64,000 nt of DNA from an uncultured Eubacteriales bacterium (GTDB taxonomy: Bacteria > Bacillota > Clostridia > Oscillospirales > Butyricicoccaceae): the NCBI GenBank assembly GCA_910585875.1, contig CAJUIK010000005.1, forward strand, positions 11,591 through 75,590, in the 5' to 3' direction. How positions within the stretch are numbered: the stretch's first letter is position 1; every line of letters starts with the position of its first letter. Shown piece after piece: positions 23,734 through 32,239 of the stretch. The position numbers were made by a program, and so were the translations under genes. Below the pieces are notes generated by a model, which saw only the letters and a program-made list of their open reading frames with translations, did not search any database and was not told the DNA's origin.

Positions 23734-25188
23734 ATGGAAACCAAGCAAAAACTTCAGCCCTCCCTGGCCTTGGACCTGGTGGAGCCTGGCAGCGACCAAC
23801 ATATGGTGGCGGCCAAAAAAACCGCCGAAAAGCTGCCGGAGGGCGTCACGTCCAAGATGATGTATCGGGACGTCGTTCGCATCGCCTGGCCCTCCTTCAT
23901 CGAGCTGACCCTGACCCAGCTGGCCTCTATGGTGGACCTGATGATGGTGGGGCAGCTGGGCGCCGCCGCTCTGGCCGGCGTGGGCCTGACCACCCAGCCC
24001 AAATTCTTGATGATGACCATGTTCATGGCCATGAACGTGGGCGCCACCGCCCTGGTGGCCCGCAACAAGGGCGCCGGCAACCGGGAGCGGGCCAACCTGA
24101 TTATGCGGCAGGCCATGATGCTCACCTTCGCGCTTTCCATCTTGGGCGGCATCCTGGTCTTCGCTTTCGCCGAGCCTTTGGTCTCCTTCATGAGTTCAGG
24201 GGCCAAGGACGCCGCCACCCTGGCCAACGGCACGATCTATCTGCGCATCCAAGCCCTGGGCATTGTGACGGTAGCCGTCACCAGCACCATCACCGCCTCC
24301 CTGCGGGGCGCGGGCAACAGCCGCACCGCCATGTATTACAACCTGACGGCCAACGTCGTCAACGTAATTTTCAACTACCTGCTGATCTACGGCCATTTCG
24401 GCTTCCCCCGGCTGGAGGTGGCCGGCGCCTCGCTGGCCACGGTCATCGGCCAGGTGGTGGCGATGTTCCTGGCCTTCGGCTCGGTGATGAGCCAGAAGAA
24501 CTATGTACATCTATCCTTTAAGGACGGCTTCAAACCCCAGAAGGACGCCATGCTTTCCATCTTCAACATCGGCATCCCGGCGATGATCGAGCAGGTGATC
24601 ATGCGCACCGGCATGATCATCTATTCCCGGACGGTGGCCGGCCTGGGCACCATGGCCTTCGCCACCCACCAGGTCTGTATGAATATCCAGGCCCTGTCCT
24701 TTATGAACGGCCAAGCCTTCGCCGTCTCCGCCACCTCCCTGATGGGCCAGAGCCTGGGCCGCAAACGGCCGGACATGGCGGAATATTACACAACCCGGAC
24801 CCGCCGCCTGGGCATGGGCGTTTCCGCCCTGCTGATGTGCGTGTTCTTCCTCTTCGGCGGGCAGATCGTGGCCTTGTATAACAACGAGCCGGAAATCGTC
24901 GAAACCGGCGCCAAACTGCTGATGTTTGTGGCGCTGATCCAGCCCCTCCAATCCAGCCAGTTCATTCTGGCCGGCGCGCTGCGGGGCGCCGGCGACACCC
25001 GGGCCACGGCTGTGATTATCGCCGTCACCACTCTGCTGGTGCGGCCCGGCCTGGCCGTGCTGCTGATCAATCAATTCGACCTGGGCCTTTACGGCGCTTG
25101 GATCGCCCTGGCCGCCGACCAGCTGCTCCGCTCCCTGCTGGTGTGGATCCGCTTTATATCTGGCAAATGGAAGAGCCTGCGCGTTTGA
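23734..25188 (+). CDS. MATE-family multidrug/cation antiporter
   Basis: 484 residues with twelve predicted transmembrane helices from about residue 50 on. MATE landmarks are IAWPSFIELTLTQLASMVDLMMVGQLGAAALAGVG in helix 1-2, the GNSRTAMYYNLTANVVNVIFNY region, and the mirrored second half GTMAFATHQVCMNIQALSFMNGQAFAVSATSLMGQSLG. These pumps export drugs or metabolites using sodium or proton gradients. The N-terminal 45 residues are cytosolic and hydrophilic. No in-frame start exists nearer the ribosome site, because a TGA lies upstream. A terminator follows. The pump is distinct from the MATE at 60233-61639. Confidence 0.93.
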   Translation: METKQKLQPSLALDLVEPGSDQHMVAAKKTAEKLPEGVTSKMMYRDVVRIAWPSFIELTLTQLASMVDLMMVGQLGAAALAGVGLTTQPKFLMMTMFMAMNVGATALVARNKGAGNRERANLIMRQAMMLTFALSILGGILVFAFAEPLVSFMSSGAKDAATLANGTIYLRIQALGIVTVAVTSTITASLRGAGNSRTAMYYNLTANVVNVIFNYLLIYGHFGFPRLEVAGASLATVIGQVVAMFLAFGSVMSQKNYVHLSFKDGFKPQKDAMLSIFNIGIPAMIEQVIMRTGMIIYSRTVAGLGTMAFATHQVCMNIQALSFMNGQAFAVSATSLMGQSLGRKRPDMAEYYTTRTRRLGMGVSALLMCVFFLFGGQIVALYNNEPEIVETGAKLLMFVALIQPLQSSQFILAGALRGAGDTRATAVIIAVTTLLVRPGLAVLLINQFDLGLYGAWIALAADQLLRSLLVWIRFISGKWKSLRV

Positions 25189-25212
25189 GCCTTCTCTTTG
25201 TCCCGCCTTTTG

Positions 25213-25243
25213 CAGCCGCGTCCCCTGGGGCGCGGCTGTTTTT
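25213..25243 (+). terminator. Intrinsic terminator after the MATE gene
   Basis: CAGCCGCG (25213-25220) pairs with CGCGGCTG (25231-25238), the inner CCCC/GGGG extends the stem, and GTTTTTGCTCTTTT follows. Confidence 0.85.
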
Positions 25244-25345
25244 GCTCTTTTGTTATTTTCCGCTGGACTCCGGCAAAAAAAAGGCGTTTAATTAGGAAAG
25301 GGGAAAGCCCACTCCAGAGACGATAGAAAGAGAGAACACCCGACC

Positions 25346-26221
25346 ATGAACGTTGTAGAAGCAATCCGCCAGAAATACCCTGGCATGACCAAAAAACAAA
25401 AGGCCCTAGCCGACTATATGCTGGCCCAGCCGGATTCTATGTCCTTTATGACGCTGAAAGCCCTGGCCGCCCAGGCCCAGGTTTCGGAAATGACCATCCT
25501 GCATTACTGCGCCGCCCTGGGCTATGAAAATTACAACCAGCTGAAATACGCCTTTCGCCAATACCAGAGCGAGCGGGCCAAAATCGCCGTCCACGGCGAC
25601 GGCCAATACAACGCCGCCGACCTGCCCGCCGACCAGCTGGCCGACAAACGCAGCCTGCTGGCCCAGATTTGCCAGGAGGAATTTGACCTGATGAAGCAGC
25701 TTTTCGCCGGGCTGGACCTGGACGCCCTGTTCCAGGCCGCAGGCATGGCGCTGGATTGCCGGCTGGCGTTGCTATGCGCCCGGGGCGTCTCCCTCCAGAT
25801 TGCGGATTTCCTGTCCAGCCGGCTCACCACCCTGGGCCTGCCCTCCCTGGTAGTCAACGCCGAGCTGAACGACGACGTCCAAGCCGCCCTGCCCCTGCTG
25901 AACCCCTCCGCGCTGCTGATCGCCGTTTCCCTGCCGGATTATTATTTTATGACCAGCAAGCTCTGCGAATACGCCCGACTCCAGGGGGCCCCGGTGCTGA
26001 CCTTCACCGACTCCACCTTCCAATCGCCGGCGGCGTCCCACAGCAGCCTGACGCTGGCCGCCCCCTGCGCCTCTCGGCTGTTTCTCAGCTCCCCGGCGCC
26101 CATGATGCTGCTGGCCAACCTATTTTCCGCCGCCCTGGAGATGGAAAAAAGCGACCGCCGGGCCTCCCGCCGCCGGACTTCCCTTGAATTTTCCCGCTTT
26201 TTTGGTGAAAATCCAAAATAA
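25346..26221 (+). CDS. MurR/RpiR-family transcriptional regulator
   Basis: 291 residues. The N-terminal helix-turn-helix of the RpiR family covers residues 1-75: VVEAIRQKYPGMTKKQKALADYML, then LKALAAQAQVSEMTILHYCAALGYENYNQLK as the recognition part. Residues 115-260 form a SIS domain (LALLCARGVSLQIADFLSSRL, LLNPSALLIAVSLPDYYF) that normally binds a phosphosugar effector. The C-terminal tail is basic. The start has only a weak AGAGAG site. It precedes the oppA operon and a palindrome lies on the oppA promoter, so it is the nearest candidate regulator for peptide uptake (inference). Confidence 0.88.
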   Translation: MNVVEAIRQKYPGMTKKQKALADYMLAQPDSMSFMTLKALAAQAQVSEMTILHYCAALGYENYNQLKYAFRQYQSERAKIAVHGDGQYNAADLPADQLADKRSLLAQICQEEFDLMKQLFAGLDLDALFQAAGMALDCRLALLCARGVSLQIADFLSSRLTTLGLPSLVVNAELNDDVQAALPLLNPSALLIAVSLPDYYFMTSKLCEYARLQGAPVLTFTDSTFQSPAASHSSLTLAAPCASRLFLSSPAPMMLLANLFSAALEMEKSDRRASRRRTSLEFSRFFGENPK

Positions 26222-26351
26222 ACCCGTCGGAAAATTAGGGTATCTTCCCTAATTCCAGGGCGCCTTGCCCAAATAAACCGGGCTCTTTTTGTGGAATTTG
26301 CCCAAATTTCTTTGGCAACCTCCACAAATTTTCGAGTTTGCACAATATCCC

Positions 26352-26381
26352 ATTGACATTGTCAATAGCAGACGGTAGAAT
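26352..26381 (+). promoter_or_regulatory. oppA promoter with overlapping palindrome
   Basis: -35 TTGACA (26353-26358), 17-bp spacer, -10 TAGAAT (26376-26381). The perfect 15-bp palindrome ATTGACATTGTCAAT (26352-26366) covers the -35, as expected for a repressor operator. Confidence 0.75.
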
Positions 26382-26443
26382 TATTGCATACTTGTGAACG
26401 GCGCCCAAATTCTGAGGCGCCGACAAAAAAAGGAGAGTATCTT

Positions 26444-28186
26444 ATGAAGAAGAAACGCTTTTTAGCGCTGCTGATGGCCGCGGCAATGTGCCTGTCTCTG
26501 GCCGCTTGCAGCAAGGATGAAGAGCCGCCGAAGGACGATCCCGACCAGCCCTCCGACAGCCAAGACAAGGATCAAGGCAAAGACAATGTGGAACCCACAA
26601 GCGGTCCGGACGCCGACCAGTATTTCAATACCTATATGGGCGCCGAACCCTCCACGCTAGATATCTCCCGCCGTATGGACGCCTATTCCAGCTATATTAT
26701 GATGAACACCATGGAAGGCCTGGTCCGCTCGGCCGCTGAGGGCGAAGACCTGGTTGTGACCCCCGGCGAAGCGGAATCCTGGGAATCCAACGAAGAAGGC
26801 ACAGTTTGGACCTTCCATCTGCGCGACGGCTTGAAATGGCAGGACGGCGAGCCTGTGACAGCCGAGCAGTATGTCTACTCCCTGCAGCGCAGCGCCGACC
26901 CCAACACGGCCTGCCCCAACAGCTTCTTCCTGGAGCCCCTGCTGAACTACCCGGAAATTGCCGCCGGCACAAAGCCTGTCACCGACCTGGGCGTCAAGGC
27001 TGTGGACGACAAGACCCTGGAAATCACTCTGAGCGCTCCCAAGCCCTCTTTCCTGCAGATGCTTGGCAGCACGCTGTATTATCCTCAGCGCAAAGATATC
27101 GTCGAGAAATATGGCGAGCAGTTCGGCTCTGAAGCCGAGGCCTATATCGGCAACGGCCCCTTCAAGGTGGAATCCTGGGCCCACAACAGCTCCATCGTCC
27201 TCGTCAAAAACGATAACTATTGGAATGCCGGCGAAATCAAGCTCCAGAAAATCGATTTTGCCATCATGACAGACGAGAGCACCGTCAATAACGCCTTTGA
27301 AAGCGGCCAGATCGACGCCTGCACCGTTTCCACCAAGGATTTTGTGGACCGCTTCCAGTCCGCAGGCAAGACCTATGATCCTTACATGAACAACAACATG
27401 GCTTTCAACTTCTTCAACCTGAAGGATCCCTTGTTCGCCAACGTCAACATCCGCAAGGCCTTTACTTTGGCTGTCGACCGCGCGGCTTTCAACGACATTT
27501 GCTATGACGGCATGAGAGCCCCTGCGGGCGGTTTTGTTGTGGATTCCATGACAGTGGGCGAGACCAATTATCGCGAAGCCGCCGGCGACATGATCAAGGA
27601 GATGCAGGACGAACTGAAGGCCAACAACCAGACTCCCAAGGACCTGCTGCTCCAGGGCATGAAAGAGCTGAACCTGGGCGACGACCCCTCCACTCTGGAC
27701 GTCACTTTCTCCTTCGGCTCTACTTCCAACCTGACCAAAAATATCGGCGAATATGTGCAGCAGATCTATAAGAGCGAGCTGGGCGTAGATGTTGAATTGA
27801 CCTTCAACGATTGGGGCATCTTCAATTCCAACGTGCAGAGCGGCAATTATCAGGCCGGCTTCATGAGCTGGGGCGCTTACTATAACGATCCCTATGACAC
27901 CCTGTCCCTGTTCCTGACCGGCTCCACCGCCATCAACACCGGCTGGGCCAATTCCAAGTTTGACGAAACCATCAAAGCCGCCGGCTCTCAGCTGGATGAA
28001 AAGGACCGTCTGCAGGGCTATATCGATGCCGAAACCATCCTGATCAAGGAAGACTGCGTCGTTTCCCCCATGGCCACCAACCAGGTGCAGCAGTTCTATC
28101 AGCCCTATATGAGAGGTTACACCAACGTTCCTTACACCGACACCAGCTATATGTTCTATTACACCGAAGGCCGCGGCGCCAACTAA
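26444..28186 (+). CDS. oppA: Oligopeptide ABC transporter substrate-binding lipoprotein
   Basis: 580 residues from the ATG at 26444 with AAAGGAG 8 bp upstream. A lipoprotein signal MKKKRFLALLMAAAMCLSLA leads to lipobox LAAC with Cys22, so it is anchored to the outer face of the membrane. An acidic linker (DEEPPKDDPDQPSDS) precedes an SBP_bac_5 (family 5) fold: TYMGAEPSTLDISRRMD, WTFHLRDGLKWQDGEPVTAEQYVYSLQR and FANVNIRKAFTLAVDRAAF are typical peptide-binder segments. It supplies peptides to the OppBC channel encoded next. An intercistronic terminator after it should make it more abundant than the channel genes. Confidence 0.93.
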   Translation: MKKKRFLALLMAAAMCLSLAACSKDEEPPKDDPDQPSDSQDKDQGKDNVEPTSGPDADQYFNTYMGAEPSTLDISRRMDAYSSYIMMNTMEGLVRSAAEGEDLVVTPGEAESWESNEEGTVWTFHLRDGLKWQDGEPVTAEQYVYSLQRSADPNTACPNSFFLEPLLNYPEIAAGTKPVTDLGVKAVDDKTLEITLSAPKPSFLQMLGSTLYYPQRKDIVEKYGEQFGSEAEAYIGNGPFKVESWAHNSSIVLVKNDNYWNAGEIKLQKIDFAIMTDESTVNNAFESGQIDACTVSTKDFVDRFQSAGKTYDPYMNNNMAFNFFNLKDPLFANVNIRKAFTLAVDRAAFNDICYDGMRAPAGGFVVDSMTVGETNYREAAGDMIKEMQDELKANNQTPKDLLLQGMKELNLGDDPSTLDVTFSFGSTSNLTKNIGEYVQQIYKSELGVDVELTFNDWGIFNSNVQSGNYQAGFMSWGAYYNDPYDTLSLFLTGSTAINTGWANSKFDETIKAAGSQLDEKDRLQGYIDAETILIKEDCVVSPMATNQVQQFYQPYMRGYTNVPYTDTSYMFYYTEGRGAN

Positions 28187-28230
28187 ACGGCTCTTTGAAA
28201 AACCTCAGATAGAGAAAAAATAGACGCCAC

Positions 28231-28272
28231 GGGGGCTGCGCCTTAGGGCGCGGCCCCCTGTTTTGTTTTTAT
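28231..28272 (+). terminator. Intercistronic terminator between oppA and oppB
   Basis: GGGGGCTGCGCC pairs with GGCGCGGCCCCC around TTAG, followed by TGTTTTGTTTTT. It lies inside the operon, so it probably acts partially to lower oppBCDF relative to oppA. Confidence 0.8.
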
Positions 28273-28301
28273 CCATCAATTAAGGAATGGAGGGATCGCG
28301 T

Positions 28302-29231
28302 TTGACCCGATATGTAATCAAGCGGGTATTCTATATGCTGCTGACCCTTGCGATCGTCGCCACATTGACCTTCTTTATGATGCACTCGATTCCCGGCGAC
28401 CCCCTGGGCGGCATGGCCCGCGAGCTGCCTGAGCAGACGAAAGCCAATTACTACGCCAAATACGGTCTGGACAAACCCCTGACCGAGCAATATCTGATCT
28501 ATATGAAAAACCTGGCGCGCGGCGACTTGGGCGAAAGCCTGCTGTATCCCGGCCGCTCTGTCACCGACACCATCACCAGCACCTCCCCCGTCTCCGGCCT
28601 GGCCGGCGGCATCGCGCTGGTAATCGGCCTGATTATCGGTATCGCCATGGGTATCCTGGCCGCCCTTTATAAAAATAAATGGCCGGACTATATCGTCATG
28701 GTGGTGGCCATCATCGGCATCACTGTGCCGGTGTTCGTCATGGCCTCTCTGATGCAGTATCTGTTCTCTGTCAAGCTGAAATGGCTGCCCTCCTCTGGCT
28801 GGGGCGAGCCCAAGCACCTGATTATGCCCGTCATCGTCCTTTCCTTCAGCACCATCGCCACATACGCCCGGTACATCAAATCCAGTATGCTGGACGTGCT
28901 GGACCAGGATTATGTGCTGACCGCCCGCGCCAAGGGCCTGAGCGAAAGGCTGATTGTCTGGCGCCATGTGCTGCGCAATTCCCTGCTGCCCGCAGTCACC
29001 ATCTTGTCCGGCCGGATCGTCGGCATTTTCACCGGCTCTTTTATCGTGGAAAAGATGTTCTCCATCCCCGGCATCGGCTTCTATTACATCAGCTCCATCA
29101 ATAACAACGACTATTCCATGACCCTGGGCACCACGGTGTTCTATGCCGGCCTGTTCGTTGTGATGCAGCTGGTGGTAGACTTTGTCTATATGCTGGTCGA
29201 CCCGCGTATCCGCATTTCGGATGCAGATTAA
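28302..29231 (+). CDS. oppB: Oligopeptide ABC transporter permease, OppB/DppB type
   Basis: 309 residues from a TTG at 28302, chosen because GGAGGG lies 6 bp upstream; the ATG at 28287 would begin inside that ribosome site. Six transmembrane helices are seen. The first is TRYVIKRVFYMLLTLAIVATLTFFMM. A typical OppB outer loop follows (IPGDPLGGMARELPEQTKANYYAKYGLD), and the EAA coupling motif appears as DYVLTARAKGLSERLIVWRHVLRNSLLP. It forms the inner-membrane channel with OppC. Confidence 0.94.
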   Translation: MTRYVIKRVFYMLLTLAIVATLTFFMMHSIPGDPLGGMARELPEQTKANYYAKYGLDKPLTEQYLIYMKNLARGDLGESLLYPGRSVTDTITSTSPVSGLAGGIALVIGLIIGIAMGILAALYKNKWPDYIVMVVAIIGITVPVFVMASLMQYLFSVKLKWLPSSGWGEPKHLIMPVIVLSFSTIATYARYIKSSMLDVLDQDYVLTARAKGLSERLIVWRHVLRNSLLPAVTILSGRIVGIFTGSFIVEKMFSIPGIGFYYISSINNNDYSMTLGTTVFYAGLFVVMQLVVDFVYMLVDPRIRISDAD

Positions 29232-29242
29232 GGAGGGCGAAT

Positions 29243-30160
29243 ATGCAAAATATACCAAAAGAGAAATTCACCATTGTGGGGATTGACAAGGGCGCCGAAG
29301 TCATCGCCCGCCCCCACGTCAGTTATATGAAGGACGTATGGCGCCGCTTCCGCAAAAACAAGCTGGCCATCGTGGCCCTGATCCTGCTGGTTTTGTTGTC
29401 CTTCTTCGTGATTTTTGGGCCCTCTATCAGCGGCTATGCCTTTGAAGAAGTGGATCCCGGCGCTCGAAACGCCTCTCCCTCCGCCGAGCATTGGTTTGGC
29501 ACAGACAGCCTGGGCCGCGACCTGTTTGCCCGCGTTTGGCAGGGCGGCAGGGTGTCGTTGATCATCGGTTTCCTGGGCGCTATTGTCTCTGCGGTGGTAG
29601 GCTGTCTGTACGGCGGCGTTTCCGCTTATTTCGGCGGCAAAGTGGATACCATCATGATGCGCGTTTTGGAAATCGTCATCAGTATCCCCTATTTGATCAT
29701 CGTCATTCTGTTTTCCATTGTGCTTCAAAGCAAAGGCTTGTTCACATTGATTTTGGCTATGACGATCACCGGCTGGTGCGGCACCGCCCGCCTGGTCCGC
29801 GGCCAGATGCTCCAATTGAAGAGCCAGGAATATGTGTTGGCAGCCCAGGCCCTGGGCGTCAGCCCCCTGCGGATTATCATCCGGCACATGATTCCCAATA
29901 CTCTCAGCGTCATCATCGTCAATATCACCTTTGCGATCCCCAACTATATCTTCTCCGAAGCTTTTTTGAGCTACATCGGTTTGGGCGTCCAGTCTCCCAA
30001 TACCTCTTGGGGCGCGCTGGCCTCCAGCGCCCAGGCGCAGTTTATGTTTTATCCCTTCCAGCTGTTCTTCCCCGCTATCATGATCGCTATCACAATGCTG
30101 GCTTTTACCATGATGGGCGACGGTCTGCGCGACGCCCTTGACCCACGTTTGAGAAAGTAG
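29243..30160 (+). CDS. oppC: Oligopeptide ABC transporter permease, OppC/DppC type
   Basis: 305 residues with a GAGGAGG ribosome site. OppC features are an N-terminal cytosolic segment, first helix KLAIVALILLVLLSFFVIFG, the HWFGTDSLGRDLFARVWQGGRVSLIIG motif, and the EAA loop EYVLAAQALGVSPLRIIIRHMIPNTLS. The C-terminal MMGDGLRDALDPRLRK is the classic family ending. It pairs with OppB 11 bp upstream and is followed 8 bp later by oppD. Confidence 0.95.
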   Translation: MQNIPKEKFTIVGIDKGAEVIARPHVSYMKDVWRRFRKNKLAIVALILLVLLSFFVIFGPSISGYAFEEVDPGARNASPSAEHWFGTDSLGRDLFARVWQGGRVSLIIGFLGAIVSAVVGCLYGGVSAYFGGKVDTIMMRVLEIVISIPYLIIVILFSIVLQSKGLFTLILAMTITGWCGTARLVRGQMLQLKSQEYVLAAQALGVSPLRIIIRHMIPNTLSVIIVNITFAIPNYIFSEAFLSYIGLGVQSPNTSWGALASSAQAQFMFYPFQLFFPAIMIAITMLAFTMMGDGLRDALDPRLRK

Positions 30161-30168
30161 GCGGCTGT

Positions 30169-31185
30169 ATGGAAAAAATATTAGATGTAAAAGACCTGCA
30201 AGTGTCCTTTAACACTTATGCGGGCGAGGTTCGGGCCGTCCGCGACGTCAGTTTCCACCTGAACCGGGGCGAAACCCTGTGTTTTGTGGGCGAATCCGGC
30301 TGCGGCAAAACCGTTACCGCCAAAGCCATCATGCGCCTGCTGCCCAAGGGACAGGCTGTGATTAAAGAGGGTTCGCAGATCATGTTCGCGGACAAAGACG
30401 TGCTCAAAATGTCCAGCAAAGAGCTGCAGGAATACCGGGGCGGCGACGTCAGCATGATTTTCCAGGATCCTATGACTTCTTTGAACCCCACCATGACCTG
30501 CGGCAAGCAGATTATTGAAACCCTGCGGCTGCACCGCAATATGGATAAACAGCAGGCCCGGGAAGAGGCGATCCGTATGCTGGAAGTCGTCAAAATCCCC
30601 GACGCCAAAAAGCGGATCGACGACTACCCCCACCAGCTTTCCGGCGGTATGCGCCAGCGCGTGATGATCGCCATCGCTCTGGCTTGCCAGCCTCAGCTGC
30701 TGATTGCCGACGAACCCACCACCGCTCTGGACGTGACCATTCAAGCCCAAATTATCGACCTGCTGCGGGAACTGAAAAAGGAACTGAACACCGCCATCAT
30801 TCTGGTAACCCATGATCTGGGCGTGGTGGCCAACTTCGCCGACCGCATCCAGGTGATGTACGCCGGCCAGGTGGTGGAGCGGGGCTCCGTCCGGGAGATT
30901 TTCTACGAAGCCCAGCACCCCTATACTTGGGCGCTGCTCAGCTCTGTGCCCAAACTGGCCAAAGAGACCAAACAGGAGCTCTATACCCTGCACGGCACCC
31001 CGCCGGATTTGATTCTTCCTTTGAACCATTGCCCCTTTGCGGCCCGCTGCGAATACTGTATGCAGATTTGCAAAGAGCAAATGCCGCCTGAAACCACGCT
31101 TTCTGATACTCACCAAGTGTCCTGCTGGCTTCAGCACCCGGATGCCCCCAAGGTGAAGTCTTTCTATGACAGGGAGGCAAAATAA
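30169..31185 (+). CDS. oppD: Oligopeptide ABC transporter ATP-binding protein, OppD type
   Basis: 338 residues. Walker A GESGCGKTVTAK, Q-loop MIFQDPMTSLNPTMT, signature LSGGMRQRVMIAIALAC, Walker B LLIADEPTTALDVT and switch histidine VTHDLG are all intact. The C-terminal oligopeptide/dipeptide transporter domain has the cysteine cluster CPFAARCEYCMQICKEQMP, which in this family can bind an iron-sulfur cluster. It energises peptide import with OppF. Its TAA shares a base with the oppF ATG (TAATG). Confidence 0.95.
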   Translation: MEKILDVKDLQVSFNTYAGEVRAVRDVSFHLNRGETLCFVGESGCGKTVTAKAIMRLLPKGQAVIKEGSQIMFADKDVLKMSSKELQEYRGGDVSMIFQDPMTSLNPTMTCGKQIIETLRLHRNMDKQQAREEAIRMLEVVKIPDAKKRIDDYPHQLSGGMRQRVMIAIALACQPQLLIADEPTTALDVTIQAQIIDLLRELKKELNTAIILVTHDLGVVANFADRIQVMYAGQVVERGSVREIFYEAQHPYTWALLSSVPKLAKETKQELYTLHGTPPDLILPLNHCPFAARCEYCMQICKEQMPPETTLSDTHQVSCWLQHPDAPKVKSFYDREAK

Positions 31186-32153
31186 TGAGCGAATATATGG
31201 TTGAGGTGAAAAACCTCTGTAAATACTTCCCCGCCGGCCGCAAACGCACGCTGAAAGCGGTGGATAACGTGTCTTTTTATATCCGTCCCGGCGAAACGCT
31301 GGGTCTGGTGGGCGAATCCGGCTGCGGCAAAACCACCTGCGGCCGCACCCTGCTCAAGCTCTATGACCAAACCTCTGGCCAGATTTTCTTCAAAGGGCAG
31401 GAAATCTCTCATCTGCGGGGCAAGCAGCTGCTTTCCTTCAAGAAAAACGCCCAGATGATTTTCCAGGACCCCTATTCCGCCTTGGACCCCCGCATGACCA
31501 TTGCGGAAATCATCGCCGAAGGCATGGGCGTCCATATGCGCTACAGCGAGAAAGAAAAGCATGAAAAAGTCAACCAGCTGCTGTCTCAAGTGAATCTGAC
31601 AGAAGATTACGCCAACCGTTTTGTTCACGAACTTTCCGGCGGCCAGCGCCAGAGAATCGGCATCGCCCGGGCCCTGGCAGTCAACCCGGAATTCATCGTG
31701 TGCGACGAGCCTATTTCCGCCCTGGACGTTTCTATCCAGGCCCAGATTGTCAACCTGCTGATCAATCTGCAACAGAAAAACCACCTGACTTATCTGTTCA
31801 TCTCCCACGACCTCTCCATGGTCCGCCATATTTCCGATCGGGTGGGCATCATGTATCTGGGCAGTTTGGCGGAGCTGGGCGCCAGCCAGGATATTTTCGG
31901 CAGCGCGCTGCATCCCTATACCAAGGCGCTGATTTCCGCCATCCCCGAAGCCGACCCGGATTCTGAGAAGGCCCGCCAGCGCATCCCCTTGGAAGGCGAA
32001 GTTCCCAGCCCCATCGACCCGCCTTCGGGCTGCAAATTCCGCCCCCGGTGCGCCTATGCCACCGATCGCTGCGCTCAAGAAATCCCTGTGTTGGAAGAAG
32101 CTGTCCCCGGCCATTTTGTGGCCTGCCATTACTGGCGCGATTTGCAGAAATAA
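31185..32153 (+). CDS. oppF: Oligopeptide ABC transporter ATP-binding protein, OppF type
   Basis: 322 residues. Walker A GESGCGKTTCGR, Q-loop MIFQDPYSALDPRMT, signature LSGGQRQRIGIARALAV, Walker B FIVCDEPISALDVS and ISHDLSM switch are present. The C-terminal extension holds CKFRPRCAYATDRCAQEIP, the OppF/DppF family cysteine motif. Together with OppD it forms the heterodimeric motor. It is the last gene of the operon, followed by a strong GC-rich terminator. Confidence 0.95.
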   Translation: MSEYMVEVKNLCKYFPAGRKRTLKAVDNVSFYIRPGETLGLVGESGCGKTTCGRTLLKLYDQTSGQIFFKGQEISHLRGKQLLSFKKNAQMIFQDPYSALDPRMTIAEIIAEGMGVHMRYSEKEKHEKVNQLLSQVNLTEDYANRFVHELSGGQRQRIGIARALAVNPEFIVCDEPISALDVSIQAQIVNLLINLQQKNHLTYLFISHDLSMVRHISDRVGIMYLGSLAELGASQDIFGSALHPYTKALISAIPEADPDSEKARQRIPLEGEVPSPIDPPSGCKFRPRCAYATDRCAQEIPVLEEAVPGHFVACHYWRDLQK

Positions 32154-32165
32154 CCCATTCAATCC

Positions 32166-32197
32166 AAACGGCGCGGCCAAATCTGGCCGCGCCGTTT
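32166..32197. terminator. Terminator between convergent oppF and chemoreceptor genes
   Basis: A 14-bp perfect stem with outer AAACGGCGCGGCCA and TGGCCGCGCCGTTT arms and a 4-base loop, flanked by T-rich sequence on the right. It is placed to stop transcription from oppF and possibly from the leftward chemoreceptor gene. Confidence 0.75.
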
Positions 32198-32239
32198 CTT
32201 GGTATGCACATTAAATTTCACAAGGAGCCGCCGCTCGCT

